64,000 bases of DNA from Branchiostoma floridae (Eukaryota; Chordata; Leptocardii; Amphioxiformes; Branchiostomatidae), in contig NC_049988.1 of assembly GCF_000003815.2 (NCBI RefSeq), forward strand, positions 18,611,598-18,675,597, given 5' to 3'. Position numbers and translations under genes: made by a program. Positions 34,446 to 46,830 of the stretch are shown here, one piece after another. Every line of letters starts with the position of its first letter. Positions within the stretch are counted from its first letter, which is position 1. The notes beneath the pieces are model-generated. The model made no database searches and had not been told where the DNA came from. It worked only from the letters and a program-made list of their open reading frames with translations.

Positions 34446-34969
34446 CTATCAATGCTGTGCCCTAGACCAAGTGGATAACATTACCCCTGTCTTTATGGCT
34501 TCAACAAAAAAACTATATGACTATACCTTAAATACTATATACCTTTCTATCTACTCTGTGTCTAGTACCATTTTTGAGAACCATGTGAACAGGTGGTTTT
34601 TGAGTAGACCGTTTGAAAGCTTATACGTGTTCTCCATATGGCTCTTATCTAGATAATGTACAGTCTGAGACTTTGACATTTTCTTCTGCAAAATGGAAGG
34701 TTGTGACCTACAAACCTTTACCTAAATCACACAAGCCTTAGTTGCTATACTACCGGTAGTCCCAACCAGGGCTGTTTCCAAGATCTGCCTCTCTGTTCCA
34801 GGACGAGATTTGCTATTGAGGACAAATTTTTTTCCATTTGAAAAATATTTTTGTAAGTTCAAGATACCAATTTCAACAATACAAATTAACAACATTAGTT
34901 TTTAAATTCCAATTCAATGAAATTTATTTTTTTTCAATGTCCCAACCATTAATCATTATTGATAGTTAA

Positions 34970-35451
34970 GGTCTCATTGATGAGTTTCCTCTTCCCATAG
35001 ACTTCTATGTTATAATTCGTGTTTTACTTGGTCGCCTTTATAATGAAGCTACATGAAATGTTAGCAGATTTTTCATTCTATGTTGAGCAAATTTACTCTA
35101 TATAATAGAAAAAAATTGCCAATGACTAGAATCCATAGGTTTGTTGTTTATATAGCAATTACAAGCTACAATCAGTCAATCCCAGCAAAAGGCACTTTTT
35201 CCTTGCTAGCGTACAACCGCACCACTCAGAACCCAGGACTGTGTACCTCCGACCTAGCGCGCGGCTGTCAAACTTTACCTGCTGATTTCTTCAGTTACAA
35301 GCAAGCTTTCACCAATCTAACTTTTGATATCAGTTCGGCTGGGCAAAAGCGAATTTCTCACCGCTTTCAACATGCGTCTATGCAGCCGTTCAGTTTTTGG
35401 CTCGGATCTATTTTAGGGTACCCACTCGCGGAGTAATACATCAATGAGACC
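34970..35451. mobile_element. TTAA-target TIR element, 482 bp
   Basis: TTAA duplicated at 34966-34969 and 35452-35455, with GGTCTCATTGATG at both ends in inverted orientation. TTAA targets are typical of piggyBac and Kolobok families. A 118-codon frame (35080-35436) fills most of the interior but has no recognisable domain. Confidence 0.8.
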
Positions 35452-35764
35452 TTAATGCCGTACAAAATTGGCATAGATTAAAACTCTTTTGAAATGGCAT
35501 TCTATGATCCATGCCAATTTTTCAATGATTCAGTGTTTTTTCAGAAATACAAAGCAAAACAATAACAAGTTTTAGAATCAAGTCCAATTTCTGATGAATC
35601 AGTCGTCGGAATTTCTGACAAATGCCTTGCGGCTACACCCATACATAATGTATAAGTCACACCCGTATGATGGTAAGGCAGGTTTAAAGCCATGTTTTTT
35701 GTCCACCATCGATTGTCAATAGACCATGAAGTGCCAGGTGGCCCTATCAATCACTTTTCTCCAT

Positions 35765-36540
35765 TGTTTAATTGATTCTCGAATGTAATTGTTGTCAATA
35801 CTTTAATTTCTTCCAGCTCTATTTTATGACTTTTCTTCTTCTTTGATTACCAGGCCTGGAGGTTTAGGTACTTGAGATAGGCAGGTGGGCTTTTTCAACC
35901 TGCTCATTCCCAAAACCATTTCAAAAATGTTGTGAAAAGGGAGATTCTTGAATGTGACTTGTCATTAGTTCTTTCCTTCAAGGTTTTTCATCTCCAACAA
36001 CTATGCGTGGAGGTCTATGACCTAGGTTGGCAGGTAACGTTTTTCAAGTAACCTGGAATCCAGTCCAGTGTTCTAAGCCATTTTTTTCCGTCCCCTGAAT
36101 TTTTTAAAAATTTCAGTGCAAAGATCCAGTTGATTGGGTGGGTGTATGCTCCCCTGGGAAAATTTTGCTGATATTTCCTGCATTTTGAGGGCAAATTCTG
36201 CTGGTAGATTCTGCTTGGTTCAATGGCATCTGTTTTAATATCTTTACCTGCCAATTTTTGTCCATCATAGAAGACTGAAGCTCTGGTAGGATTGGAGGAA
36301 GCTCTAGAAAACCTGGTAGGATGTTCATGAGGTACGACTTTTGATGATTCTTGAAGGTGATTGTCATCAATACTTTTTCCCTCAAAATTTTCAATAAATT
36401 ATATCAATAAGCATCTGCTTTATGACCTTTTTCATCTCCGAGACCAGGCCTGGAGGTTTAGGTACTTGAGATAGGCAGGTAACCTTTTTCAATCTGCTTA
36501 CTCCAAAACCACTCCAAATGCTGTGAAAAAGGCTTCCTAA
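35765..36540. repeat. Tandem duplication, about 570 bp offset
   Basis: ccaggcctggaggtttaggtacttgagataggcaggt occurs near 35852 and 36443 with similar flanks on both sides. No splice-bounded frame is convincing. A copy of the RTE-flank repeat lies inside near 36100-36200. Confidence 0.65.
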
Positions 36541-36834
36541 TAGCAGACAGGTTAGACAGATTAAAAGATACGAAGTCACCCTTTAGAACACAGGTGGTGT
36601 TGGGGAGCGTATTTAAAGCCTTTTCCCCCTAGCAACATGAGGTGTTTTTGCCTGTTTTTACTTAACACATTTGTGAGATGTGTGTTTTACCTTGCCAGAG
36701 GGATATACCAGTTATGTTTGTGAACACTTCAGAAATGTCAGAACTTTAATGTGACTTCAAACATAGATTTTCACTATACATAATTCTCAAAGCTATACTG
36801 AATGAATATCTTTTAATGTGGCATTGCACAGCTT

Positions 36835-37085
36835 AATGACAAAGCCCAGAGGTCCTGGGGTCGAGTCCCCTTACATGCTCCCCCCCCCATGTCGTACCCT
36901 TGGGAAAGGCACTTTACACCACTTTCCTCACCTCACTGGTGAAAATGAGTACCTAGTTTTGGTTAGGGTTGTTCTTTGGATAGGACAATAAATGCAGATT
37001 CCGTGTATGAGGAGAGACATACCTGGAGCACGTTAAAGAACCCACTGCACTTATCAAAAAGAGTACGGGTCCTTCCTGTTGTGAG
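36835..37085 (+). mobile_element. SINE family S1, most complete plus-strand copy
   Basis: gtcctggggtcgagtcccct (B box), ttgggaaaggcactttacac, ggtgaaaatgagtacctag, then gcacgttaaagaacccactg and acttatcaaaaagagtacgg. Order and length match the minus-strand copy at 14418-14700. Confidence 0.7.
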
Positions 37086-37890
37086 TGGTCCGTTAGATTT
37101 GTCAGGACTGCAGCTTGTACTGTTCAGTGCAAGTTATCTCCGTTACAAACAGTCATTATACTCACAAAGGTAACAATATTGCTTCTTACATTTATGAATG
37201 TTAGACATACAGGTACACTAATATTTGAAGGCGATTCAATCACTACAACTAGATAAAAATGGGAATTTACTTCCAGACGTTTCGAGTGACATGCATCACT
37301 CTTCTTCAGCGTAGAATGAGCTAGCTGAACAAAATTGCTTCTTGCTTGATATATCTGCAAGCTTAATATGTTCCTAGAGCTACCGATGAAGAACTGAAGA
37401 TTGAATAAGATACATTGTACAAATGCTGATATATGAACTTAGAAATGAATATATGTCCCGGCCTCTGAAATTTTGCATCATTCAAGCACATTAAAGCTCA
37501 GAAAAACGGCTTGTTCAAGAACACATTTTTACCTCTCACAAAAAATTTTGGGAAAAGCTCCTTGAACATTAGAAGCAAATCATTCAATAACAGATTTTCA
37601 CCAGAGTCTCATACACACACACATACAAAATCAGAACAAGCAAAATGTAGAAAAAACTGTCACAGTACCTTCCAGATAGTGGAGCAAAGAGCAGCTGAGA
37701 CTAAACCTGCCTTTTTCTTCTAATGACAACAGGGACTCGTTAAAACCTGATCACCACAATTCTCCAAAGCTCTGCTATCTGTTTAGTCTAAAGCCTTCCC
37801 TTCTCCCTCTTGTCCACCGATGGCCATAAATTATTCAGATCTTCTAATTCAATTATCCTGGCCATTTGAGGCCATCAGGCGCTCTCGTCG

Positions 37891-38570
37891 TGGGCGGAGT
37901 TTGGGCCAATTATTGCCGTCGTCCCTCGTTTGTGCCGTTATTTCTGCAGGTAAGGCCACACCAATTTCATTTGTTGTTTCTCGGATTTTTTCAGAAAAAA
38001 ATTGGGTCGGTCCGTCAAAAAAAACTTAAAAAACAAACTCGGGGGTGGGAGAGATTGGACAGGAAAACCTTGTGGGCGGAGTTTGGGCCAATTATTGCCG
38101 TCGTCCCTCGTTTGTGCCGTTATTTCTGCAGGTAAGGCCACACCAATTTCATTTGTTGTTTCTCGGATTTTTTCAGAAAAAAATTGGGTCGGTCCGTCAA
38201 AAAAAACTTAAAAAACAAACTCGGGGGTGGGAGAGATTGGACAGGAAAACCTTGTGGGCGGAGTTTGGGCCAATTATTGCCGTCAGCCCTCGTTTGTGCT
38301 GTTATTTCTGCGGGTAAGGCCACACCAATTTTATTTGTTGTTTCTCACATTTTTTTTCCAGAAAAAAATTGGGTCTGTCCATTGAAAAAAAAATGAAAAA
38401 AAAAAAAAAAACTTTTCAAAAAGTCAGGAGTGCCGTTATTTCTGCGGGTAAGGCCACACCAATTTTATTTGTTGTTTCTCTGATTTTTTCAGAAAAAAAT
38501 TGGGTCGGTTGGTTGAAGAAAAAAAATGAAAAAAAAAAATTTTCAAAAAGTCGGGGGTAGGAGAGATTGG
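37891..38570. repeat. 182-bp tandem repeat, about 3 full copies plus partials
   Basis: The unit contains gggcggagtttgggccaatt, gtaaggccacaccaatttca and gaaaaaaattgggtcggtcc. Copies start near 37891, 38073 and 38255, with a shortened copy to 38560. The first two copies are almost identical, so the expansion is recent. Confidence 0.92.
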
Positions 38571-38985
38571 AAGACAGGAAAACCTAAACTTTCAACATTT
38601 AGGGGGTCCCTGGTAGCGAAGTCCAAAGTTTGAAGAAAAATGATAAACGTACCGTCCAAAAAAAAAAAAAAAAAATTTTCAAAAAGTCGGGCGTAGGAAA
38701 GATTGGACAGATTGAAAACCTGAACTTTCAACATTTAGGGGCTCCCTGGTAGCAATGTCCAAAGTTTGAAGAAAAATGATAAACGTACCGTCCAAAATAA
38801 GCATGTACAGCTACTGAAATTTGAGGGGCATAGTTGATTTGAGAAAGGAGAGGCAGTGAAATTTTGTCAACACGAGGTGTGGCCATCAATTTGAAATTTA
38901 AAAAATTTTTTTTTTTTCAAATCGGAAAAAATAGGGTCGGGAAATCCGAGAAACAAGAAATAAAATTGGTGTGGCCTAAGAGTGT
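38560..38985. repeat. Degenerate repeats and inverted end of the GGCCACACC family
   Basis: A ~150-bp block (aaccta/gaactttcaacatttagg ... gataaacgtaccgtccaaa) is repeated twice. The stretch ends with aaataaaattggtgtggcct at 38963, the inverted partner of gtaaggccacaccaattt at 37950. Confidence 0.7.
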
Positions 38986-39364
38986 TCGTCGGTTCTTCGG
39001 CAAATCACATGTTGCACCACACGACCGTCAGGCTACTTCAACAAGAAATCTTGACTCCCCCTTGAGGGCAACTCGTTGACGTTTTGACGACGGTTATGTT
39101 CATAATAAGTGTAAAGTGGTGCAAAGAAGATGCCGTTATTGTTTAAAGATCAAGCTACTAGTTTTTTATGGTCTCATTTTTCTCAGTGTCCTATTTACCA
39201 CAAACTTACAACACGAGGAAAAATGTGCAAAATAGCAGTTTCTCAGGCAACTGGATATGATTTTGGAACCATATCCAGTTGGTTTCATAAGTACATTTTA
39301 CTGCTATTTGGAATATCTTATAACCTGGATATTTAACCTTCATCGACAAATGAAGCAAGAATGT

Positions 39365-39700
39365 TTGTTCTGTCTTCTGTATCTATCTGTATCTATATAG
39401 CCGGTATAACCGCCATTTAGCGTAACACACCAGCTTCGCAGGCACGCGGTGCGGCAGCAGCTGGTTATATTACACTGAACGATCCGTCACGCCTAACTTT
39501 TGCACATCTATCTGCAAGCGTTCTTTAAAACTATCCAGAGAAGATGCCCCTACTGTACTTGGTGATAACAAATTCCAATCTACGTCGATAGTTCTGGGAA
39601 AATACGAATTTTTGAACACATCAATCCTAGCTTGGAAACTCTGGTACTTGAAGTCATGGTCTTCTGACCACCTATCCTATTGTTCTAACAGTGAACTTAC
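39365..39700 (-). mobile_element. CR1-like LINE 3' end
   Basis: The minus strand reads FPRTIDVDWNLLSPSTVGAS followed by SLDSFKERLQ, the conserved C-terminal end of CR1-group reverse-transcriptase ORFs, then a stop and a 3' UTR ending in ctatctgtatctatatagcc repeats. 5'-truncated. Tail-only relatives are at 1-163 and 59560-59640. Confidence 0.75.
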
Positions 39701-39939
39701 AACAACTGTGAAATTAAATCTCCTCAAACTTAAAGGCATTTAAACTCAAATGCATTTACATGTACAGTGGTGACAAGCCTCATAAATAATGCCTGTTTGT
39801 CAACTGAACGATGCAACATTATTGTACATTGAAATAGCAGTATCTAGTATATCATAGTGTAAACATTTCAAACAAGCATGCATGACTCTTAATTACATTT
39901 TATTTACGTTGTTGTAGAGATTTGGAGGGGGGGGGGGTA

Positions 39940-40130
39940 GCATTAACAACGCTCTACGCTTAATTCAGAAAGGCACGGGCTACGGATTAATGTTAAATTT
40001 GGCAGGCTAACTCCCGGCCAAAATCATCCGTCACGAAGAATGCATCAATTACGCTCCACGTCAAACTTGAGTGGCCTGGTTTCTGGATTGCGAGGAAGCT
40101 TATGTTAAACGGCCGATTACATTGCCCACC
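39940..40130. repeat. Diverged copy of the A/T repeat flanking the RTE
   Basis: aacaacgctctacgcttaat, attacgctccacgtcaaact and aaacggccgattacattgcc match words at 48300-48400 and 52730-52930. Confidence 0.55.
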
Positions 40131-40621
40131 CCTAATTAACGAGAAGATGATAAGCATCTTTAAGAGGCAGACAGGATATGCCGGATCCATAATTGTATGG
40201 TGTGCATTTGTCACCAAGCAACAAGGCCGACTTTGAAAGAATCAAAGGATATCATCAATGATCTTATTTTAATAGGAGGATGAAGCATCATGATTTTCAG
40301 ACCCTCTATCTCTGTCTTATACAATTATCAAGGACCAAACCATTTGGAACATAGAGGGGTGACTTAAAACATGACAGGTGGATAAACTTTTTTTTTTAAC
40401 GTACAAAGTGAGTGATAACGTTACTCACGGATATAAAACTTTGGAAGAGAAATGGTTCTATTACAAGAAGACAATGCAGCAAGAAATGTCGGATAAAATT
40501 TGCTGCCAAAAATTGGAAATGGTTTGAAACCTCGTTAGCTAAGTCTCTAGAGATCAGGAAGGCGGATCTGGAAGGCAGAACCCATTCCTCTCCTTCTACC
40601 ATCATTTACCTACCAACCGAA

Positions 40622-40990
40622 GTAAGGTACCCATTTTGATACCTGGGAGGAGTGAGGAAAGCCGTGACATATGAAGGGATTCAAACCCAGGACCTCTATG
40701 ACGTTAGTTCACCTTTATCCATTGGGTAACTTATTTCCATTTTTTAAAACAGGGTATGTATAGATATCAAGTCAACAGAGGTTACTTTAAAAAAATACAT
40801 TTTCAGGATGTTGCAGTTTGAAACCACCACCCGTTGACAAAGTATCCCTACATACCCTGTTTTTAAAACAATGGACATAGGTTACCCCACGGATAAAGGT
40901 GAACTTGTGTTATATCTGGGTTCTGGGTCAAACACCCTAACTGTTATGCCAACACAATGCAACATGGAATACATTCGGCTCTACTAAAGT
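40622..40990 (-). mobile_element. SINE family S1 interrupted by MITE family A
   Basis: The SINE part (attcaaacccaggacctcta on plus) breaks near 40700 and resumes near 40915 (ctgggtcaaacaccctaact). Between them a family A MITE (about 40701-40910) runs from acgttagttcacctttatcc to gataaaggtgaacttgtgt. This is a nested insertion; SINE older, MITE younger. Confidence 0.75.
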
Positions 40991-40999
40991 TTCAACCAC

Positions 41000-42640
41000 G
41001 AAATTTAAACCACTGCGAACACTTCATTTTCTTCTTATTGTGAAATCAAATCTATTTGCCCTCCTGCTATTATGTCTGGGCCAACACTAATGGATTGATT
41101 TTTTGGTGGGGCTGGGAATTTTATCATCTCCAAACAGATGCTGGGGCTACAGTATTTTCCAGTTGCTCTGTATCTTTCTCTCCTCAGTTTGATTCTGAAA
41201 AGGGCATGGCGATTCAGCCTTCCCCAAACATCTGCTTGGAGATTAGGAATTTTAGTCTATGAAATCTGATTCTGAGATAATCCACAGAGATCAGGAAATC
41301 TTGGATTTCTGGTGGATTAGCGAAAGATGTTGGGTTGATTGTAGGGATGAAGATTAAATAGATAATCCTCTGTGGCTCTATTTTCATGTACAAATATGGA
41401 TCTCTCTCTTGAATTTTGTGTGAAAATAGTACAAATGAGTCTGCACATGTGATTTTTTTGTATGAAGGTAACAAAAATCTTTCACTTGTTTTTCTACCTA
41501 AAACAGGACTGTCTCCAGCTTTATTTTTTGCATCTAACTAATTGTTTGGGAGACCATGTTGTTTAATTTCACAGTTAAATGTGCCATTGCATGAAAATAC
41601 ATTTAAGCCCGGTATGAAAATACAATTCTCATCAGTTTCATGTCATGAAATTAATATTTTTTTGGGGGGACAGACAGGATGAGATTGTTCCACTCCAACA
41701 AGCAAATCAATCAATCAATGAAAATGGTTTATTATCAGAACTGAATTGTGTCTTGTTTACAAGGACGGAAGGATGGGTCCTGGACACAGCCCTGGTTTGG
41801 GAGAATTAATGATAGAACATGGAAGGGATAGTGGAAAATTACATGTTATATAATCATATTCACCATAACATGTTACATAATCATATTAACGTCTTTACCA
41901 GGAAAGCAACTTCTGGAAGTTAACATACAGGATAGTTAAAGTTGTTTACTCCATTTTTTCTTGGAAGAAGAAAAGAACACAGATGGGACATAGGGAAATT
42001 ACCATGGTTATATAACGGTTACCGTAATTTAAGCTTGTTTAATCCAGTCGGGCTTAACCAAGACGTCACCTTAGCACGTAACACCTGCGTTGCCATATCA
42101 TATTTCATTCTCACATTGGAACGACAATCAATTATATATTTTGGTCCCTAAAAAAACATTGTTTTCTCTCTTGTTTCTCCTGATTCTTCTTAATTTTGTT
42201 CGAAAAGATGCAAATTGAATGCTTTCATTTTGGGGAAAATCATACAAACTTTCTTTTTCCAATTTGGAAGACAGAAAGAAAAGATATGGGATGATGCGAT
42301 AATAGCATGTTGCATAAGCATAATCTAAGTTGTATAATCCAGTTTGTAAGTAAACACACATATCAAATTTCTCACTTTGTAGGGAGCATTAATTATACAG
42401 TATTTCAATCCCTTCCCAAAGGTATTGTTTTCTCTCGTGTTTTTTCTGTAACAGTTGTTTCTTCTACAATTGCAACAAACATGTTCCAAAGAAAGATGCA
42501 CTGTGATTTTTGATTTACCATCAGAAGTGTAAAGAATTCAAAATACATTCTTCTTCTCCCATTGTATCAAACATTTTCCAAATTTAAAGATGCTGCATTT
42601 TGGTTTTGTAAATTACGTGTAATGTGGAGCAAGCTCACCA
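41000..42640. other. Intron with no recognised feature
   Basis: AT-rich; only short words such as catctgcttggag that recur elsewhere. No gene evidence. Confidence 0.4.
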
Positions 42641-42657
42641 TACAAACTTTGTTATTC

Positions 42658-42749
42658 TAGCCTGATTAAATCTCGCTTATAGCAGCCCGCCAAACGCGGG
42701 GAGGGGCCAGTTACAGCCCAGGACAGTGGAGTTTGTGTTACACAGACTA
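42658..42749. mobile_element. MITE family D, copy 2 (9-bp target duplication)
   Basis: 92 bp with the same termini as copy 1. ttgttattc is duplicated exactly at 42649-42657 and 42750-42758. Confidence 0.88.
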
Positions 42750-42759
42750 TTGTTATTCC

Positions 42760-44850
42760 ATCTGAAGAGCAAAACTTCTAAAAGAAAGCAGATGGAACAG
42801 TGGGATAAAAACATGTTATACAACCTGAACTTCAAATCTGTTTAGACATCACTGTTATGACATTTCTATGCGTAGGACAGTGAGAAACACCTGTGCTCGG
42901 TATCAAATTCCCTTGTCACTTTTGAACGAGCATTAGTCCAACAAAAACTTGGCAACGTCAAAAACATTTTGTAACATATTGTAGAACAATACTGTTTGTA
43001 TATGTCAAATGAAATTTCACTTTCCAGGCTTTAGCCAAAGCTTTTCAACTATCTTTGGAAACCTAACTATATTGTTATCAGGAAATATTGTACAAAGGAA
43101 TTTCTTCTGCAGATATCTTAAACCATAACATAATTTTTCAATGTATCCTTTTGAAGAAAGAGTCTCTAACATATTAAGCCCTTTGCTTTTAGATCTATGC
43201 TCGATCCTCAACAAATAAATGTGAATAAAATTAACTTTATATTCTTGATAATGCAGTGCATCAGCGGTAAATGCAACTGTAGGAATTTTAGTTTACATTA
43301 AAGATACATTCCTATATCCACTCAACTTGAGACAAACCCTCTTCATCTTTCATACAAAAAACACAAACAAAACAGTTCACAGCAGGGACTGATACAGTGG
43401 TGACTGTGTAATAGTTGGTTGACCTCAAAGCATCACAAACATAACACAAAGGCAATGTTTTTATCAAAGAGACACATCCTGCTTTTTGTGCGACATGTCG
43501 GTGTGTTACCAAAATACCCGCTGACGGCATGTGACGCACGCGACTGTTTTGTATGCACGGTTCGTTCTGAGAGATGAAAACGAATTGTTAATGCAAAAAG
43601 GCAAAGTTGAAGACGCATTTGATAACAGCTGTTTCTTTGACGTATTTGCTTGTATCTGACTCATCTAACATTGCTCTTGTGGAGTTCTTTTACCAGTTGA
43701 TGTCACGCTGTTTTCAGATTTGTTTCACTCACATGTAAAACTATGAGGCTCTAGGCGTAAATTACAGCTTTTTATCATATTAACATTAAACACTTGCAGA
43801 AGCATGAAGTAAAGTACACGTACATGTATGCACTTGACTACGTGTGGTGCCATGTGCTTCGGAGAATCGTGCGTCGAGAATTTCAAATTAAGCACTCGTG
43901 AATCAAACAGATCTCAGTGTTCTCACAAGGATATGTTCATAGTATAGGAGCATCTTAGCGCAGCAAAGCTACATGTATGTGGCAAGCAATACAAGTGTGA
44001 TCATTGTAGGGCTTACTTAGGGATCTGGGGGAATCCTCCCCCGAAAGGCTTTGACTCCCTCATTGATTTTGGGCCCAAATCAATGCGTAGGGGCCCAAAA
44101 CACAGTGTAGGGGACCCCTATGCTGAAAACTGAACAGTGGATCTTAAAAAAGACAATCAGATGAAATTGTCGCTACATGCACGTACCAACAATCCATCTT
44201 ATTTAAAAATGAATTTTTGCATCTTAGTCCAATGCAGGGATATTTCTGTCCACAGGATGGAAATTTTCTTTTTGGGCCGGAACATGAACTTGATAAAAAA
44301 ATATCCATGTTAGCTAAAAACAACAGATCTAACAACAAAAATTAACAACAACTAGAGTTCGGCGACCTCATACCTCCATGAAATATTCAGTGTTTTTGTC
44401 GATTTTATGTTTGTTGATGATGACTTGTATGTAATGGTATTCGTGTTATTTCTACTAGTTGTGTGGACAGTTATCACATGGGCACCATGATGGTAACATG
44501 CAACAGGTGTGGGGAATCTTTATGATGTTTACATTATCACGTTATTATAGTACTGGCAACTTGCAAGGTAGAGAGTATGTTTCAGAATTCATAACAAATA
44601 ACTGCGACACATCAGGATACAAGCACATCTTCAACACAAGCAATAAGACACAAAATGTCCATCAACCAATACCCACATATATATGTTACGGGGACAAGTT
44701 TATGCCAGATATATAATAATTCAAGTACATACCAACACAACATCAGCGTAACGCCACGTGGAGCACGAAACATCTATCAGCACAAACGAAGTATAGCACA
44801 CCAGGTCCCCAAAGGCACAAGTGGATAAATACAAAGTTAATTATCATATT
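42760..44850. other. Intron with no recognised feature
   Basis: No repeat family, splice-bounded exon or RNA gene seen. Confidence 0.4.
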
Positions 44851-44861
44851 CAAATATGAGT

Positions 44862-46225
44862 ACGAAACCAATCCACCCAGCCGTTCTTGAGTCAAGGCTA
44901 TCGTTTCCCCCAAACAGTTGTTGTCAACTGATCCAAAAAAAAAAATATGTTCAAGGCTATCACTGGCGAAACAAATCACCTCACCATCTGCTTGGAGATA
45001 AGGTGATTAACAAAGAGGGAAACCACGATGACTGTTTCAATATATCGCAGATATAGGGGTGATTTCTTATATTATTACATCGATTATATCGACAGATACG
45101 AGGCCCAAAATCTAATCAGTTCCAGCTATCATCACACCCCACCAACACATCAAGTATGAAACCAATCCACCCAGCCGTTCTTGAGTCGAGGCTATCGTTT
45201 CCCCCAAACAGTTGTTGTCAACTGATAAAAAAAAAACATATGTTCATTGCTAGGGCTGGGTACCGGTACAGAAAATTCAGGTCCAGGTCCGGTTCAGGTC
45301 TAAAGGATCAGGTCCAGGTCCGGACCTGAACCTGGACCTGATTAAGTATGACTCATACCAATGGTCCATTTCACTACAAAGAAATCTGTTTGGTGGAGTA
45401 TTAGACTTACACTGGCGTTTTAAAATCCTACAACGTTAACTTAACTTGTACGATTGGCTGTAAAACTTGGTAGAAATTACTGCAAACTCTACACTACTTC
45501 ACTCTTGTTATTTTCTTCCACCTGCAAGCGCCAAAAACGTGTGAATGCCTGATAAAACAATCTGTTAATTTTCTAATCGGTCCAACATCCGGTCCACCTA
45601 ATTTTTTCAGGTCCGGTTTTTCTGGACCGGTCCAATAAGAAAAAACGGTTTTGTACCGGTACGCTGTACCGATACCCAGCCCTATTCATGGCTATCACTG
45701 GCAAAACAAATCACCTCACCACCTGCTTGGAGATAAGGTGATTAACAAAGAGGGAAACCACGATGCCTGTACCAATATATCTCAAATATAGGGGTGATTT
45801 CTTATATTATTACATCGATTATAACGACAGATACGGGGCCCCAAATCTAATCACTTCCAGCTATCATCACACCCCACCAACACATCAAGTATGAAACCAA
45901 TCCACCCAGCCGTTCTTGAGTCGAGGCTATCGTTTCCCCCAAACAGTTGTTGTCAACTGATCCAAAAAAACATATGTTCATGGCTATCACTGGCAAAACA
46001 AATCACCTCACCACCTGCTTGGAGATAAGGTGATTAACAAAGAGGGAAACCACGATGCCTGTACCAATATATCTCAAATATAGGGGTGATTTCTTATATT
46101 ATTACATCGATTATAACGACAGATACGGCTCCCAAAATCTCATCGATTCAAGCTTTCATCACACCCCACCAACACAACAAGTATGAAACCAATCCATCCA
46201 GCCGTTCTTGAGTAATCATCTACAC
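44862..46225. repeat. Tandem repeat, about 290-bp unit, interrupted by an insertion
   Basis: Units begin gaaaccaatccacccagccg and contain ccaaacagttgttgtcaact, ggagataaggtgattaacaa and atataggggtgatttcttat. Starts are near 44865, 45160, 45894 and 46187 (partial). The 434-bp element at 45251 splits the second unit. Confidence 0.9.
45251..45684. mobile_element. hAT-like MITE, 434 bp, 8-bp target duplication
   Basis: Termini TAGGGCTGGGTACCGGTAC and GTACCGATACCCAGCCCTA. Flanks ttcattgc (45243-45250) and ttcatggc (45685-45692) are an 8-bp duplication with one mismatch. The neighbouring tandem unit at 45971 (atgttcatggctatc) is the uninterrupted site. 8-bp duplications fit hAT elements. Confidence 0.85.
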
Positions 46226-46575
46226 AGACAGAGACACATAACAGAAAATATAACCTCCATTCCATGACATTTCATGGAGGTAATGAGTGCTTCAAAACAA
46301 TTAAAGTGGGACGAAGAAAATCCTAACTGTAGACAGCCTTCACCAAAGTCTTGGAAAACTTTTTTGAAAGTACAATTTCCTTCCAAAGCAATGGAGGTAT
46401 ACAAAAGTCAGTCAAAGACAATGTGGCAAGTGACCTAAGTTATTCAGGCATGTTAATTATCATAATATAATATTAGAATGAAAGGATCATCATGACCTCA
46501 TAGGTGTTTGGGGTTTCCAACAAGAAAACAATCAAATCAATGATCTTTTTTTGTAAATCCTGGTTCACTTATCTT

Positions 46576-46830
46576 AACTAGGGATGTCCCTGTGGCTCAA
46601 CTGGTAGCAGCCTCACAGTTGAGCTCCTGGTTTCAATGCATTAGTTGGTAACTCAGGGTAGCCTGATTAAACCTTGCTTATAGCAGCCCACCCAACATCA
46701 AACCAGCCTATACTGGGAGAGGCCAGTTACAGCCCTGGACAGCAGAGTTTGTGTTAAGCAGACTAGTAACTGGGAAACCCTGTTTCAAATCTTGTTTGGG
46801 GTTGCAACCATTTTTCGGAAGAGACATAAA
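46576..46830 (+). mobile_element. tRNA-derived SINE head split by MITE family D
   Basis: The A-box-like ctgtggctcaactggtagca is separated from a B-box-like ctgtttcaaatcttg by the family D element at 46659-46765. Flanking gtaactcagg and gtaactggg suggest a decayed duplication. Nested insertion. Confidence 0.6.
46659..46765. mobile_element. MITE family D, copy 3
   Basis: tagcctgattaaaccttgct ... gttaagcagacta, inserted in the SINE head described at 46576. Confidence 0.8.

Noticed and set aside
35765-36540. Duplicated ccaggcctggaggtttagg block as a conserved exon
   Set aside because: No in-phase splice pair and no similarity to EPAC or another family; treated as a tandem duplication.
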